Origin: Shewanella woodyi ATCC 51908
GTDB lineage: Bacteria > Pseudomonadota > Gammaproteobacteria > Enterobacterales > Shewanellaceae
Direction of reading: 5' to 3'
Length of the DNA stretch: 64,000 nt
Assembly (NCBI RefSeq): GCF_000019525.1
Contig: NC_010506.1
Span: 1,364,001 to 1,428,000, forward strand
Part shown: piece after piece, positions 1 to 9,582 of the stretch
Numbering within the stretch: the stretch's first letter is position 1
Layout: every line of letters begins with the position of its first letter
Position numbers and translations under genes: made by a program
The notes under the pieces: model-generated
Told to the model about the DNA's origin: nothing
What the model saw: only the letters and a program-made list of their open reading frames with translations
Databases searched by the model: none

Positions 1-1
1 C

Positions 2-478
2 TTAAATCCTAATAATATTTTAGAGAAGCAAACACAAAACTTGCTAATCGATATGCTGGGTTCCATGGCTCACAATGTTGAGATCGAACTGCTGGAATCT
101 GCTTTTATGTTAGATCTGAAACGGGTCGAAGAGACTATTGATCTATTAAGCAGCTATGGCTTCTCCTTTGTGTTGGATGATTTTGGTACTGGCTTTTCCA
201 GTCTTAGCTTACTCAGTAAGATTAGAGTCAATGGAGTTAAGTTAGATAGGAGTATTCTCGAGCATACGGTCGATCCTAAGGGGCAAACTCTCTATAAGCA
301 CACCTGTATGTTATGTAAAAGTTTAGGTTTTAATCTGATTGCTGAGGGGGTCGAAACCAAAGAGGAGGCCGATTTTGTCAAACAGGCTGGTGTTGATTGC
401 ATACAGGGGTGGCTATACGCAAAAGCGATGCCGATGCAGGAAGCTAAAAAGTATGCTCAATCGATAGATAAGCACTAA
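2..478 (+). CDS. EAL-domain c-di-GMP phosphodiesterase, C-terminal part
   Basis: The reading frame is open to the left edge, so this is the 3' end of a longer gene whose start and EAL signature lie outside the window. What remains is the second half of an EAL domain: the ELLES metal-site segment, the DDFGTGFSSL loop, the lysine in VKLDR, the IAEGVET glutamate, and the final QGWLYAKAMP segment. All catalytic residues that fall in this part are present, so the domain is probably active in hydrolysing c-di-GMP to pGpG. Any N-terminal sensory or GGDEF domain cannot be seen. A strong terminator follows directly. Confidence 0.9.
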   Translation, partial: LNPNNILEKQTQNLLIDMLGSMAHNVEIELLESAFMLDLKRVEETIDLLSSYGFSFVLDDFGTGFSSLSLLSKIRVNGVKLDRSILEHTVDPKGQTLYKHTCMLCKSLGFNLIAEGVETKEEADFVKQAGVDCIQGWLYAKAMPMQEAKKYAQSIDKH

Positions 479-497
479 GTAGATACATCGATTAAGT

Positions 498-521
498 AAA
501 AAGGGGCGTTATGCCCCTTTT
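498..521. terminator. Rho-independent terminator after the EAL gene
   Basis: A perfect 9-10 bp inverted repeat (AAAAGGGGC, GTTAT loop, GCCCCTTTT) lies about 20 bases after the EAL stop codon. The A-tract and T-tract flank it on both sides, so it can act in both directions between the convergent EAL and transporter genes. Confidence 0.85.
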
Positions 522-527
522 CAATTA

Positions 528-613
528 ACTTAGTTACTTAGTTACTTAGTTACTTAGTTACTTAGTTACTTAGTTACTTAGTTACTTAGTTACTTAGTTA
601 CTTAGTTACTTAG
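528..613. repeat. 8-bp tandem repeat (ACTTAGTT), about 10.7 copies
   Basis: Ten perfect copies of ACTTAGTT run from 528 to 607, followed by a partial copy that contains the stop codon of the minus-strand transporter gene. The absence of sequence variation between copies suggests recent expansion by slippage. Every unit contains stop codons on the minus strand, so changes in copy number would not extend the transporter. Confidence 0.97.
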
Positions 614-2142
614 CTTCTTTGCAGCTTAAGTAGCCACTTACCATAGAGGTAGATACCTACGGCAGAGATGGTGCCGATCGCAGCGATAATATACCAAGCC
701 ATGCCGATATCATGTGTGTTGTAGAGTAGGGTCGTTAGAGACTGAGCTGACTCACCTGTATAGCTGACTAGAGTGGTAAAGGCTTCACCTTGAGGAATTG
801 CATCGATCTCGGATTGATTCATGCCACGCTCAGCTAGCAGTTGAAGAGAGAAGATCTCTTTTGATGCAAACATCTCGTAGAGTTTCGGACCAAAATAGCC
901 CTCTAATGTCCAGCCAATCCCTTGTGGTAGCATGACAAACCCTAGGTACATGGCTTTCTTACCTTCAGGTGCTATGTTACCCATAAATTCATTCTTTTTA
1001 GGGCTGATCATCATCTCACCGAACGAGAACATGGCGATGGCCAACACCATCATCCAAGCTGCATTAGTGGCACCAATTAGCACGAAAGCCAAGATACTCA
1101 TTAGACAGCCACCTAACATGGCTGTGGTTATGCGGTATTTGGCCGTTAGCGCTGCGACCAAGAAACAGCTGGTCATGATCATACCCGCATTGAGGTTGAG
1201 CATGCCCTCAGGCATCACCTTAGTTCCCGTATTATCCAGTCCAAGCCAGAACTGTAATATACCGTTTGATGTGCCTTCAGGACCAAATAATGAGGTGACG
1301 ATTACGCTAGTATCGACCCACTCTGCAATATGGATTGGCAGTACGTCAAACAGAGAGTTAAACAGGAACCAGAAACCAGCAAAAACCAACATGTAATAGA
1401 TGACGATAGGTTTTTTCAGCTCGTGCCAAGCATCCTTCCAAAGTACTTCTTGATGTAACTCGCCCGCTTTAATCTTACGTTTACGCTCTAAACGCTCCTC
1501 TTTTCCAGGCTCCTTATAAGCGAGTAGAAAAAGGAAGTTAAGGGAGATAATCGCGGCGCAGGCGTAAAACACATTGTCCCATGAGAGCTGACGCATATGT
1601 ACGGCAACAAGCGGACCTAAGAATCCGCCAATATTAACCACTTGATAGAAAATCCCCCAGGCCATGGAGGTGTTTTGTCTGCCTGTAGAGAGAACTAGCG
1701 TACCCTGAATCCCAGGTTTAAATATACCTGTACCGGCAGCAAGCAATATGGCGCCAAACAGGAAACCATAGAAGCTAGGGAAGAAGGCCATCATGAGGTA
1801 GCCGGCAATCTTGATGATAGTTGAAGCGAAAATGGTCTCTTTATAGCCTACGCGATCTGAAATCCCGCCAGTGAAAACGGGGATAAATGTCTGCATAAAT
1901 GCCCAGATGGCGATAATGACACCGTAATCGCTAAGGCTGATGCCGAGTCCACCCTCAGAAACAGGGGCTTTTGCATAGAGGCCTGCACTGGCTTTTACTC
2001 CGTAATAGGCGATACGCTCAACGAGCTCCATTCCGCCTACAATCCAAAAAATATAACTTAAGCTCGCAATCGAGGCCCACATGCCTAACTGCTTCACTTC
2101 CCGCAGATCGTTATCCGCGTAAGCGTCTTTGGAATCGCTCAT
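610..2142 (-). CDS. POT/MFS-type inner-membrane transporter
   Basis: A 510-residue polytopic membrane protein with about 12-14 hydrophobic helices. The first helix carries ELVERIAYYGVKA, close to the ExxERFxYY signature of proton-dependent oligopeptide transporters (POT/PTR). The later GTGIFKPGIQGT and SFGEMMISPKKNEF segments also fit that family. The long loop around residues 210-240 is rich in Lys/Glu and cytoplasmic by the positive-inside rule. The substrate is probably di- or tripeptides or amino acids but cannot be read from sequence, since the motif is not canonical. It is a single gene whose stop codon sits inside the 8-bp tandem repeat, convergent with the EAL gene. Confidence 0.8.
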   Translation of the reverse strand: MSDSKDAYADNDLREVKQLGMWASIASLSYIFWIVGGMELVERIAYYGVKASAGLYAKAPVSEGGLGISLSDYGVIIAIWAFMQTFIPVFTGGISDRVGYKETIFASTIIKIAGYLMMAFFPSFYGFLFGAILLAAGTGIFKPGIQGTLVLSTGRQNTSMAWGIFYQVVNIGGFLGPLVAVHMRQLSWDNVFYACAAIISLNFLFLLAYKEPGKEERLERKRKIKAGELHQEVLWKDAWHELKKPIVIYYMLVFAGFWFLFNSLFDVLPIHIAEWVDTSVIVTSLFGPEGTSNGILQFWLGLDNTGTKVMPEGMLNLNAGMIMTSCFLVAALTAKYRITTAMLGGCLMSILAFVLIGATNAAWMMVLAIAMFSFGEMMISPKKNEFMGNIAPEGKKAMYLGFVMLPQGIGWTLEGYFGPKLYEMFASKEIFSLQLLAERGMNQSEIDAIPQGEAFTTLVSYTGESAQSLTTLLYNTHDIGMAWYIIAAIGTISAVGIYLYGKWLLKLQRS

Positions 2143-2366
2143 ACCTTTCCTTTAATTATTATTATTTAATGTTATTAGTACTGATTGCTTGTGATTAAAT
2201 AGGTTAGTTGGATGTGCCATAAGGCTAATCGGCTGTAACCGCACCGATACTCTACCTAATTCAGTTGAAAAACACCAAGCGATTAGTTGAAAGTGAGTTG
2301 TGTTCAGCATCGATTATCATAAGCATAGAGAAGGATAAGTAAGGCTAAATAATGGGAGGCGAGTTA

Positions 2367-2933
2367 ATGGAGCAAGTACAAGTGAGGAAAGGGTTTGAGA
2401 TAAGCTTGCTCAATGAGCAGAGCCTTGAAGCGTTTTTCAATTATTTGGATGAACAGTTATCAGAAAGTGGTCAGGGAGAGGTGCCTTTATTTCAGCCTCT
2501 TTCACGAAGTCATACTGGGATGACCGATGAGATGAAACTTAGGTTCTCACAAGGTCTCGTCACCCAGTACAAAGAGCCTGGTTGGCGACAGATATGGGTG
2601 GCAAAGGATTGTGATGGCAATATTCGGGGTCATATCGATCTGCGAGGGCATCCTGAGGATCATACCCAACATAGGGCATTGCTGGGGATGGGAGTGCATA
2701 CTCAAGCTAGGCGGACAGGGTTAGGCAAACGTTTTATTCGAACCGTTGAGCAGTGGGCGATTGATGAGAGTGAACTTGTTTGGCTTGACCTCTGGGTATT
2801 GTCTAATAACAAACCCGCTATAGGTCTCTATGAATCGACAGGGTTTAAGAAGTTGGGTGAGGTGGAAGATATGTTCAGAATAGATAATGAGTCTCATCAT
2901 TTTACCAGAATGGCAAAGAGGTTAAGAGGTTAA
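2367..2933 (+). CDS. GNAT-family N-acetyltransferase
   Basis: Starting at 2367 gives 188 residues. That ATG has GGAGG seven bases upstream, so I prefer it to the in-frame ATG at 2352, which lacks a ribosome binding site. The core shows GNAT features: the beta strand GHIDLRGH, the acetyl-CoA loop GMGVHTQARRTGLGKRF (Q/RxxGxG/A motif), and the C-terminal WVLSNNKPAIGLYESTGFKKLG segment. It probably acetylates an amine on a small molecule or protein. The neighbours give no clue to the substrate. Confidence 0.85.
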   Translation: MEQVQVRKGFEISLLNEQSLEAFFNYLDEQLSESGQGEVPLFQPLSRSHTGMTDEMKLRFSQGLVTQYKEPGWRQIWVAKDCDGNIRGHIDLRGHPEDHTQHRALLGMGVHTQARRTGLGKRFIRTVEQWAIDESELVWLDLWVLSNNKPAIGLYESTGFKKLGEVEDMFRIDNESHHFTRMAKRLRG

Positions 2934-2938
2934 CAAGA

Positions 2939-2962
2939 ATGAGGGGCATAGCCCCTCATTTT
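2939..2962. terminator. Bidirectional terminator between the GNAT and IMPa-type genes
   Basis: A hairpin with perfect arms (AATGAGGGGC / GCCCCTCATT, loop ATA) followed by T-rich sequence lies in the short gap between the convergent genes. Confidence 0.85.
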
Positions 2963-2986
2963 ACTCTGTTACTGGCAGTGATTTGT

Positions 2987-5962
2987 CTAATCTAGCGGCC
3001 ATACCTGATTGCCATCGACAGGCACAGATTGCAGATCTAACCCTAAGCAGTAGTCACCTGGGTTATAAACATAAACCTGTTTGGCGATCATGCTGAAGTT
3101 AAACCCTGCAACTTGATCTTTAGCTGCTTGACTGGTCGCGAGTCCCCACATCTGATAGACCTCACGGTAATCGAGCTGAGTTGAGTAGCTCATTGCCACC
3201 ATTAAGAAATCATTATTTGAGATCCCTTTTGCAGCATCCAAACTAAATTGACTAAAGCCCAGTTGTGCTCGCTTTTGTAGCCAGAGTGCTTCTGAAGTTT
3301 TGGCGCGCTCAAATTCACGTAACAAGATATGCAAACGGGCGAGTAGGTGCCATCCATCCTCCAGCGCCCCATTTTTCTGTGCGGCGACCATCATCTGTAA
3401 CATAGTCGCCATGCCATTAGACCAGCTGGTGAGTTTAGCCTCTTGCATATAGTTAAACGGGTCGGCTTGTTTCATGCTGGCCTGTAACACCTCAAATTCA
3501 TCCTTAATAGATAAGCCCTGACATGAGGGAAGTTTACCACTCTCTTTAAAACCACGAGATTTGGTGTAGTAGGAGTATGGGTTGGTCGAGGCGTGTCCCT
3601 CATGACCATCAAATCTGAGTTTCCCCTTCTCTAAACCGTGGCCAAGCTCATGAATATCACCGTGTCCTGTTGGGCTGAATGACCAGTTTGCGTCATAGGG
3701 ATTACCTGAGCAGCCGGCTCCACATGTGGCTTGATCCGCATTCATATGTTTTACCGTATCGAGATTATCAAGCTCCCAACCTTGTGCTATTGCGAAGTCG
3801 GTTATCTCGCTAACAGAGTCAATGTAGGGGCCTTTGAAACCCGCTAATAGGTGCGGGTAGTTATGAACATGGGTCATAATGGCTTGCCCCATCTTCTCTG
3901 GTGTATCCCAAAGCGGCTCATGGGACATGGTGGTCTTCATCTTATCAAGGCGTGAGTGAACTTCGAAATGTTCAGTGGCAAGCTCCGCCCAGTCAAACTC
4001 TGAATCGTTGAGTTGCTGCATAAATTGGGCGCCGTCCATACCGTTACGCCAGTAAGGGTGTAATCCAACACTGCTAAAGGTAAACTGAGTGGCCAAATCG
4101 CCTTTATCAAACTTCACCTGCATGGGGCCGCCATAGGGCGAGGTAAACTTTATTGTTTCACCTGGCTTTATCTCCACATGGGTGGATTGCAGGTATTTAG
4201 GGCGATTATAGCCATTTGTTGCATACTCATGGGTTGAAGCAGATCTTTGGGTGTTGATAAATACCCAAGTTTTTACATCACTGCTATCGTTTCTTGAGAC
4301 TGTTACCGTTTGACCTGGCAAGGCATAAACACCTGCAGAGCGAAATCCCTGTTTACTGGTGATGCTGACAGATTTGTCTGTTGGCGTAATATGGGAGAAG
4401 TCGGTGCGACTAAAGTTACCTAAGTCAGCAGGAGCTGGATTTATCTCGCGATAGTTGTAGACAGTGTTGTCGGCAAACATAGCTTGAAGATAATCCATTG
4501 TATCGCTTGTTGCGACATCCATAGGGTAGCTTAACTGGCTGCGGTAGCTGTCACCAAGTAGGGTGATATATTTGTAGAGTTGGTGACTCTCTTGCTTAAA
4601 CATATCCAGATGTTGGCTATCGAAGGATTGAAGCTGAGCCCTGATGTTATTGAGTGCGGGTTTGTACAGTTCGTTAAGACTGGCATCACAGCTGGTGGCA
4701 CAGTTTGCTAAGGTAAAGTCTGGTGATTGCTCCTTTAAAAGGGTTAGCCACAAAGCCTCATCGGTGAGAGATGGTTTAGCGGTGAGCATTGCTTGATAAC
4801 TTGACCAATCGGCTTTGTCGGGAGAGAAAAAGTTTCCAGGTCCACCAGGGCCTTGCATGGAGAAATCCATCATACCTAGCACTGTTTGGGTCAGTGGTAC
4901 GCTGTTCCAGCTATGCAGGTGCATATAGAGTAGTGGTGTCTTTTGCTGCTGGGCTGAGGTCAGTAGTGTACTAACATCTCGCTCACTCAGATCGCCATTT
5001 GAGCCAGTGATAATCAGATCTGCCTGATTTAGACAGCTCGATTGAGCCGCTTTATCGTCACAGAGAGTGACGTTCCAGTTTGAATATTGAGTCGCAATCC
5101 AAGCCGTGATCCGTGAAACTGTGCTGCCGCCCATTAGGAACAGACGCACCTCTTGCGTTTGTGCTTGAGCAAGCTCCTTATCAAGTAACCAAGCAAGTAG
5201 CCCTTTGAAGTTCTCTTGATAATCTAGATTGTTCCCTTGCTGCATACTCGAGATAATATCGGTACCAAAGGCGGCGTTTCGTTGACCGTTTTTATCGCTG
5301 GCAGCAGCAAAAATTCTTCCACCATTACCTCTAATAAGCTCAAAACTTTTGCTTTGAGGGTAGTAGTGTGCAGCTTGATTGAGACGGATCATCTGCGAAT
5401 GCTGCCCAGAGTCATATCGGATACTGTTACCTTGATAGATGCTCTGTAAAAAGTGGGCATTATCTTGACGATACAGATCGATAAAATTAAGTGAGCGCTT
5501 GATAAGCTGCGATTCGAGTCCTGACACTAGTTTAGGATCGCCAAGCTTGATGGCTGCACTGATCTGATCTTTGAGTGAGATATTGAGCTGATCTTCGCTG
5601 CTCTTACCTGCACTGTCAGTGACATTCAGTGCCACCTTAAGCTGAGCATCTTCGATAAGTGAGGATGCATCGATGACGAGATTTGAGCTGGTGTCGCCGC
5701 TGAGAGCGACCTGTGGACCGCTGACTATTCGCCATTGGTATTTGGCTTCGCCTTCATTATGCAAGCTGACCTCGGCGGACAGCGTAATAGGAAGATGATT
5801 CCAGCTCTCAATATCTTGGCCCAGTTCAACATCGGGGGCTGCTAAAGTAGGGGGAGGAGTGCCGCCACCATTGTTATCACTTGAGTCATTGTCGGCGTCA
5901 CCGCCTCCACCACATGCCGTTATGCTAATAAATAAACAGGTTGAGAGCAGCTTATGCTTCAT
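2987..5962 (-). CDS. IMPa-type (M88) zinc metalloprotease, surface lipoprotein
   Basis: A 991-residue protein. The N-terminus is a lipoprotein signal with lipobox ITAC and the acylated cysteine at residue 17, followed by a Gly/Asp/Asn-rich linker and an Ig/PKD-like domain (about residues 40-130). The catalytic motif HELGHGLE lies near residue 770, giving the HExxH zinc site with a glutamate-containing HEGH segment downstream. Layout and length resemble Pseudomonas aeruginosa IMPa, a peptidase that cleaves O-glycosylated mucin-like proteins. By analogy this enzyme may attack host or environmental glycoproteins at the cell surface; that role is inferred. The gene is monocistronic and convergent with the acetyltransferase. 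Confidence 0.85.
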   Translation of the reverse strand: MKHKLLSTCLFISITACGGGGDADNDSSDNNGGGTPPPTLAAPDVELGQDIESWNHLPITLSAEVSLHNEGEAKYQWRIVSGPQVALSGDTSSNLVIDASSLIEDAQLKVALNVTDSAGKSSEDQLNISLKDQISAAIKLGDPKLVSGLESQLIKRSLNFIDLYRQDNAHFLQSIYQGNSIRYDSGQHSQMIRLNQAAHYYPQSKSFELIRGNGGRIFAAASDKNGQRNAAFGTDIISSMQQGNNLDYQENFKGLLAWLLDKELAQAQTQEVRLFLMGGSTVSRITAWIATQYSNWNVTLCDDKAAQSSCLNQADLIITGSNGDLSERDVSTLLTSAQQQKTPLLYMHLHSWNSVPLTQTVLGMMDFSMQGPGGPGNFFSPDKADWSSYQAMLTAKPSLTDEALWLTLLKEQSPDFTLANCATSCDASLNELYKPALNNIRAQLQSFDSQHLDMFKQESHQLYKYITLLGDSYRSQLSYPMDVATSDTMDYLQAMFADNTVYNYREINPAPADLGNFSRTDFSHITPTDKSVSITSKQGFRSAGVYALPGQTVTVSRNDSSDVKTWVFINTQRSASTHEYATNGYNRPKYLQSTHVEIKPGETIKFTSPYGGPMQVKFDKGDLATQFTFSSVGLHPYWRNGMDGAQFMQQLNDSEFDWAELATEHFEVHSRLDKMKTTMSHEPLWDTPEKMGQAIMTHVHNYPHLLAGFKGPYIDSVSEITDFAIAQGWELDNLDTVKHMNADQATCGAGCSGNPYDANWSFSPTGHGDIHELGHGLEKGKLRFDGHEGHASTNPYSYYTKSRGFKESGKLPSCQGLSIKDEFEVLQASMKQADPFNYMQEAKLTSWSNGMATMLQMMVAAQKNGALEDGWHLLARLHILLREFERAKTSEALWLQKRAQLGFSQFSLDAAKGISNNDFLMVAMSYSTQLDYREVYQMWGLATSQAAKDQVAGFNFSMIAKQVYVYNPGDYCLGLDLQSVPVDGNQVWPLD

Positions 5963-6157
5963 CTTAATACTTCCGATGTTTTAATTTTGTTGCATTTTGC
6001 ACTAAAGATGGTTGCAACGCAAAATATTCTTTAATAACAATAAGTAAGCCAAATAATTGGCAGGGTCATAATGTTGGCGGCAGGAGGGATAACATAAAAT
6101 TTAATATAAATCTTATGCTTAGTGGTTCAAGGTGTTAATCGATAAAGCGGATAGGGG

Positions 6158-7954
6158 TTAGCCTGTTTGACACTGGTCTTTAAGCTCACTGGCGAAGACG
6201 AAGTTATTCTTTCCTCTCTGTTTTGCTTGATACATAGCCTTATCAGCTTTATTAATCAAAGCTGTGCCGTCAAGCCCGTCATCAGGGGCAACAGCTATAC
6301 CTAAGCTGAGGCCAATTTGGCAGAACTGCTCCTGAAGTAAGAAGTTAATGGCTAGCGAGTCGATCATCTTGTTTGCGATATGCTCGATGACACTGAGATC
6401 GTTAACATAGGGGAGTATGATGACAAACTCATCTCCGCCGACTCTGGCTATAATGTCATCCTCCCTTACTGCCTCGGAGAGCCTTACTGCGACCTCCTTT
6501 AAGAGTTGATCTCCAGCTTGATGACCTAAGGTGTCATTGATGCTCTTGAAGTTATCTAGATCGGCAAACATCACCACCAGCTTGTTGCCTTTCTTAAGTC
6601 CTGCTTTTAAGTACTCCTTCATCTGTTGACCTGCATACTCGCGGGTTGGTAGACCCGTTAAGGTGTCATGGTGGGCCATATGGTTGAGCTTTTTCTGAAG
6701 TTGATCTCGCTCTATAGCATTGTTTTTAAACACTTCCATCGCTTTGGCCATCTTACCCACTTCATCTTTGCGCTCGGAGACTGAGATATTGATATTGAGC
6801 TCATTACGAGACAGGCGGGTCATCATATGTGTCATGGCGACGATAGGCAGTGAGATGTCGGCCGCCAACAGATAACCGAGAAAGAAGATAACGATGGCAA
6901 TAATGACGCCACTTAAGATAAGAAAGTGGCTCATGGTATAGACAGGAGATAAGATCTCATTAGTGTCTATCTCGGCGACAATGGCCCATCTGGTTCCCAG
7001 AAAGTCGACAGGTGCAAACGCTGAAAATACAGAGATACCACGGTAATCCTCTATTCGAGCACTGCCGGACTCTCCGGCAAGGGCACGATGAACCGAGGGG
7101 GTGTCGACCTGAGTTTGGAGTATACTTCGGCCTTGAAAGAAGCGAGAGTCGCTGCGCATCAAGAGATCTGGGCCCACAAGATAGGTCTCACCGCTCTCTC
7201 CCATACCAGCAGTTACCTGCATGACTCGGTTCAGTGGGGCGAGGGGCATCTGAAATGCGATGATGCCGATATAGCGGCGGTTACTATCAAATACCGGTGA
7301 TGCGATAAAGCTGGCTGGAGCTTGATGACTTGGTTCATAAGGGGAAAAATCTGCAAAAAGGTGCTGACTTATCTTTGGTTGTGCGTTGAGCTCCTTGATT
7401 AAGTGACTTAAGTGAGTTTCCCGCCAAGGACCTGTCAGTAGGTTGGTCGCAAAGTCCTCCTCTTTTTTGACACTATAGATAAGATCTCCTTGGGTATTAA
7501 ACAGAAAGAGATCGTGAAACTCCCGAGTTGAAACTAGGTTTCTAAATGCTGGGTGATACTCGCTATGGTACTTGTCATAGAGCGAAGCGTTATCGGCTCG
7601 GTGCAGTGCGCTTTTCTGTTCATTCGAGAAGGGGTTCATGTGAATATAGGTATCTTGAAGTTGCCTCGTTTGCTCGCTCTCCATGGCAAGCCAAGCTTGA
7701 GAAAACTCTTTGATAGCTGAGATAACAAGGGGACTTTGAGCGTGGAAGTAGAGGTCTTTTTCGATAACAGAGAAGTAGGTATTTAGCGATGAGGCTCTAG
7801 ACTCTAACAGCGAGCTCAGTTTGTCTTCTGCCGAGTTAGTCATCTCATTCTTGGCGATGGTAAAGGCGATAAAGGCTGTGATTAATGCTGAAAGCAGCGC
7901 AAAACAGATCATAACAACAGGAAATTTATGGGTGATCTTTAAATCTGTGAACAT
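6158..7954 (-). CDS. Membrane diguanylate cyclase (dCache-HAMP-GGDEF)
   Basis: 598 residues. A first transmembrane helix at about 13-33 is followed by a periplasmic double-Cache sensor (to about 335), a second helix (about 340-365), a HAMP linker containing DEVGKMAKAME, and a C-terminal GGDEF domain. The active-site VGGDEF lies near residue 505, and an RxxD inhibitory site (REDD) sits five residues upstream, so it should synthesise c-di-GMP with product inhibition. The Cache domain suggests an external small-molecule signal. The final domain shows TGLPTREYA and the usual DNFKSINDTLGH segment. Its product could feed the riboswitch at about 54.9 kb, but that link is inference. Confidence 0.93.
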   Translation of the reverse strand: MFTDLKITHKFPVVMICFALLSALITAFIAFTIAKNEMTNSAEDKLSSLLESRASSLNTYFSVIEKDLYFHAQSPLVISAIKEFSQAWLAMESEQTRQLQDTYIHMNPFSNEQKSALHRADNASLYDKYHSEYHPAFRNLVSTREFHDLFLFNTQGDLIYSVKKEEDFATNLLTGPWRETHLSHLIKELNAQPKISQHLFADFSPYEPSHQAPASFIASPVFDSNRRYIGIIAFQMPLAPLNRVMQVTAGMGESGETYLVGPDLLMRSDSRFFQGRSILQTQVDTPSVHRALAGESGSARIEDYRGISVFSAFAPVDFLGTRWAIVAEIDTNEILSPVYTMSHFLILSGVIIAIVIFFLGYLLAADISLPIVAMTHMMTRLSRNELNINISVSERKDEVGKMAKAMEVFKNNAIERDQLQKKLNHMAHHDTLTGLPTREYAGQQMKEYLKAGLKKGNKLVVMFADLDNFKSINDTLGHQAGDQLLKEVAVRLSEAVREDDIIARVGGDEFVIILPYVNDLSVIEHIANKMIDSLAINFLLQEQFCQIGLSLGIAVAPDDGLDGTALINKADKAMYQAKQRGKNNFVFASELKDQCQTG

Positions 7955-8126
7955 ACCTTCTCCTCAAATAAGCACAGTTAATAGAGGTTAACTACATATT
8001 GAAAGGGTAAGTAAGTTTAAAGTTTCTTTGACTGAGATCTGCCTGTTATATATCGGCAGTTAATCTTTAACTATAGTCGATATTTTTCAAGTTGACCTAA
8101 AAAGTGCAATTTCAGTGAAAATAGTG

Positions 8127-8738
8127 TCACAGCTCGCTATTTCCACCGAAGTGACAGACACTGAACTGGGCAATTTTTATCTTTTCGGACCAGTAGTTTT
8201 TCGGCCAATGTCCCTTAATAAGCAGGGCGTCTATAAAATGTTTAGGGGTGGGCATTTTTTGCCAAACTTGTGGCAAGAATACGCCTCGTTTATTGTCTTC
8301 AGTGAGTACGATACCGACTCTGTTTTGTGCTAAGTAATGGTGCAGATCTTCTCTGCAGTTGACCGTTAAAGAGCGTAAAGGCGAGAGTATAGAAAGCTCT
8401 ATGGTGATCAGCTCTAACAGCTCTGTTGTTAAAGGTGAGAAACGGGGATCATGAAGGGCACTTCGTAGTGTTAATGTGGGGATGGTTTGATGGAGTCTTT
8501 GTGGCGTTTCAATATGGCCTATGCAGCCGCGTAACTCTCCTTGCAAAGTTAAGGTGACGAAACAGCCTAAGGTTTTATTTAGTATTGAGCTGGCGCGAAG
8601 ATCTAACTCATGAACTAAGTCTGTGCTAGCTGCTGGGTTTGTTTGAGGGGCAAAGTGTTGCTGCAAGGTGTCCCTTGAAAGTCTCAGTAACTGAGATTTT
8701 TCCTCAAAGGTGAGCTCAATAGAGGGCGAAACTGGCAT
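8127..8738 (-). CDS. amrA: AmmeMemoRadiSam system protein A (AMMECR1 domain)
   Basis: 203 residues with the AMMECR1 fold signature: FVTLTLQGELRGCIGHIE, with the family's LRGCIG motif, then LHDPRFSPLT and a C-terminal VFLPQVWQ segment. In bacteria this protein is encoded with a MEMO-like protein and a radical SAM enzyme. All three are present here, and this gene overlaps the MEMO gene by 23 bases, showing translational coupling. The biochemical role of the bacterial three-protein system is not settled. Names follow the family convention (system protein A). Confidence 0.9.
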   Translation of the reverse strand: MPVSPSIELTFEEKSQLLRLSRDTLQQHFAPQTNPAASTDLVHELDLRASSILNKTLGCFVTLTLQGELRGCIGHIETPQRLHQTIPTLTLRSALHDPRFSPLTTELLELITIELSILSPLRSLTVNCREDLHHYLAQNRVGIVLTEDNKRGVFLPQVWQKMPTPKHFIDALLIKGHWPKNYWSEKIKIAQFSVCHFGGNSEL

Positions 8739-9522
8739 AGCCTACAACTCGACTTCTGTTACCTGAAGTATCACCTGAGTTTTGATAACTTAATTGATGT
8801 GTTTGTAGCTTATGGTACTCAGCTTGTATTGCAATAGCATTAAGTGCTCGACTTCCACAAGCTTGTTCTGGGGTTAATGCGCTATTGTGATTGATTATCT
8901 GTCTGCAGGTCTCTCTGTCCAGTTCGGCCGCTTCTTGATAAGAGTGATAGTGACTTAGGTCTGAACTTACAACGATTAAGGTTTCATCTCCTCCCCATAC
9001 CTGCTCCAGTATTGAGGCCATAGCGTGGGGGGAGATATCTCCTACGAGTATAGGGATCAGTTCAAACTTATCCAAACAGAGCTGTAGAAAGGGGAGTTCA
9101 ACCTCTAGGCTGTGCTCTTCATTATGGGGAAGATCTGAGATAAGTATCTTACTATGTTCGCTTAATTGACGAAGGGCCACCTTGTCTATTACCTGTTGGC
9201 CCAAAGGTGTTTCGAAACTTTCGGAGCTAGGTAAGGCGCAGCCTTTTAGGTGCACTCTGTGGGCAGGTCCCAATAAGACCACGCGCTTTATCTGTTTTCG
9301 CCTAGGAGCTAAAAGTGCAAAGGCACTGGCGGCGACTTGACCTGAGTAGATGTAGCCAGCGTGAGGGACTATGATAACTTTAGTTGGTGAGGATTTTAGC
9401 TTAGGGTCATTTGTTAGTGAGGCGCAGCGTCCCAGGTAGGTGTTTATCATCTGTTTTAGTGCTGTTGGCTCTGCTGGATAGAAGCGACCAGCGACCGCTG
9501 CTTGTCGAGTTAAGCTTGTCAT
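8716..9522 (-). CDS. amrB: AmmeMemoRadiSam system protein B (MEMO-like)
   Basis: I take the ATG at 9522 (MTSLTRQAAVAGRFYPA), which has a G-rich stretch just upstream, over an in-frame TTG four codons earlier. The MEMO fold shows AGRFYPAEP, IVPHAGYIYSG, LGPAHRV, HNEEHSLEVELPFLQ and VVSSDLSHY, which hold the conserved histidines and cysteine-equivalent positions of the MEMO/extradiol dioxygenase-like family. Members bind metal. It is co-transcribed with protein A and diverges from the radical SAM gene at 9583. Confidence 0.92.
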   Translation of the reverse strand: MTSLTRQAAVAGRFYPAEPTALKQMINTYLGRCASLTNDPKLKSSPTKVIIVPHAGYIYSGQVAASAFALLAPRRKQIKRVVLLGPAHRVHLKGCALPSSESFETPLGQQVIDKVALRQLSEHSKILISDLPHNEEHSLEVELPFLQLCLDKFELIPILVGDISPHAMASILEQVWGGDETLIVVSSDLSHYHSYQEAAELDRETCRQIINHNSALTPEQACGSRALNAIAIQAEYHKLQTHQLSYQNSGDTSGNRSRVVGYASFALY

Positions 9523-9582
9523 TGGCGCCCCCAACTTATGGTCTTACACTAGGTTTAAAGTATAGTCCTGAGGGGTGATTAT

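Noticed and set aside
528..613. CRISPR array
   Set aside because: The units are 8 bp with no spacers.
932..1396. 154-codon plus-strand frame within the POT-like transporter
   Set aside because: Antisense shadow of a membrane protein gene; its sequence is the usual product of reversed hydrophobic codons.
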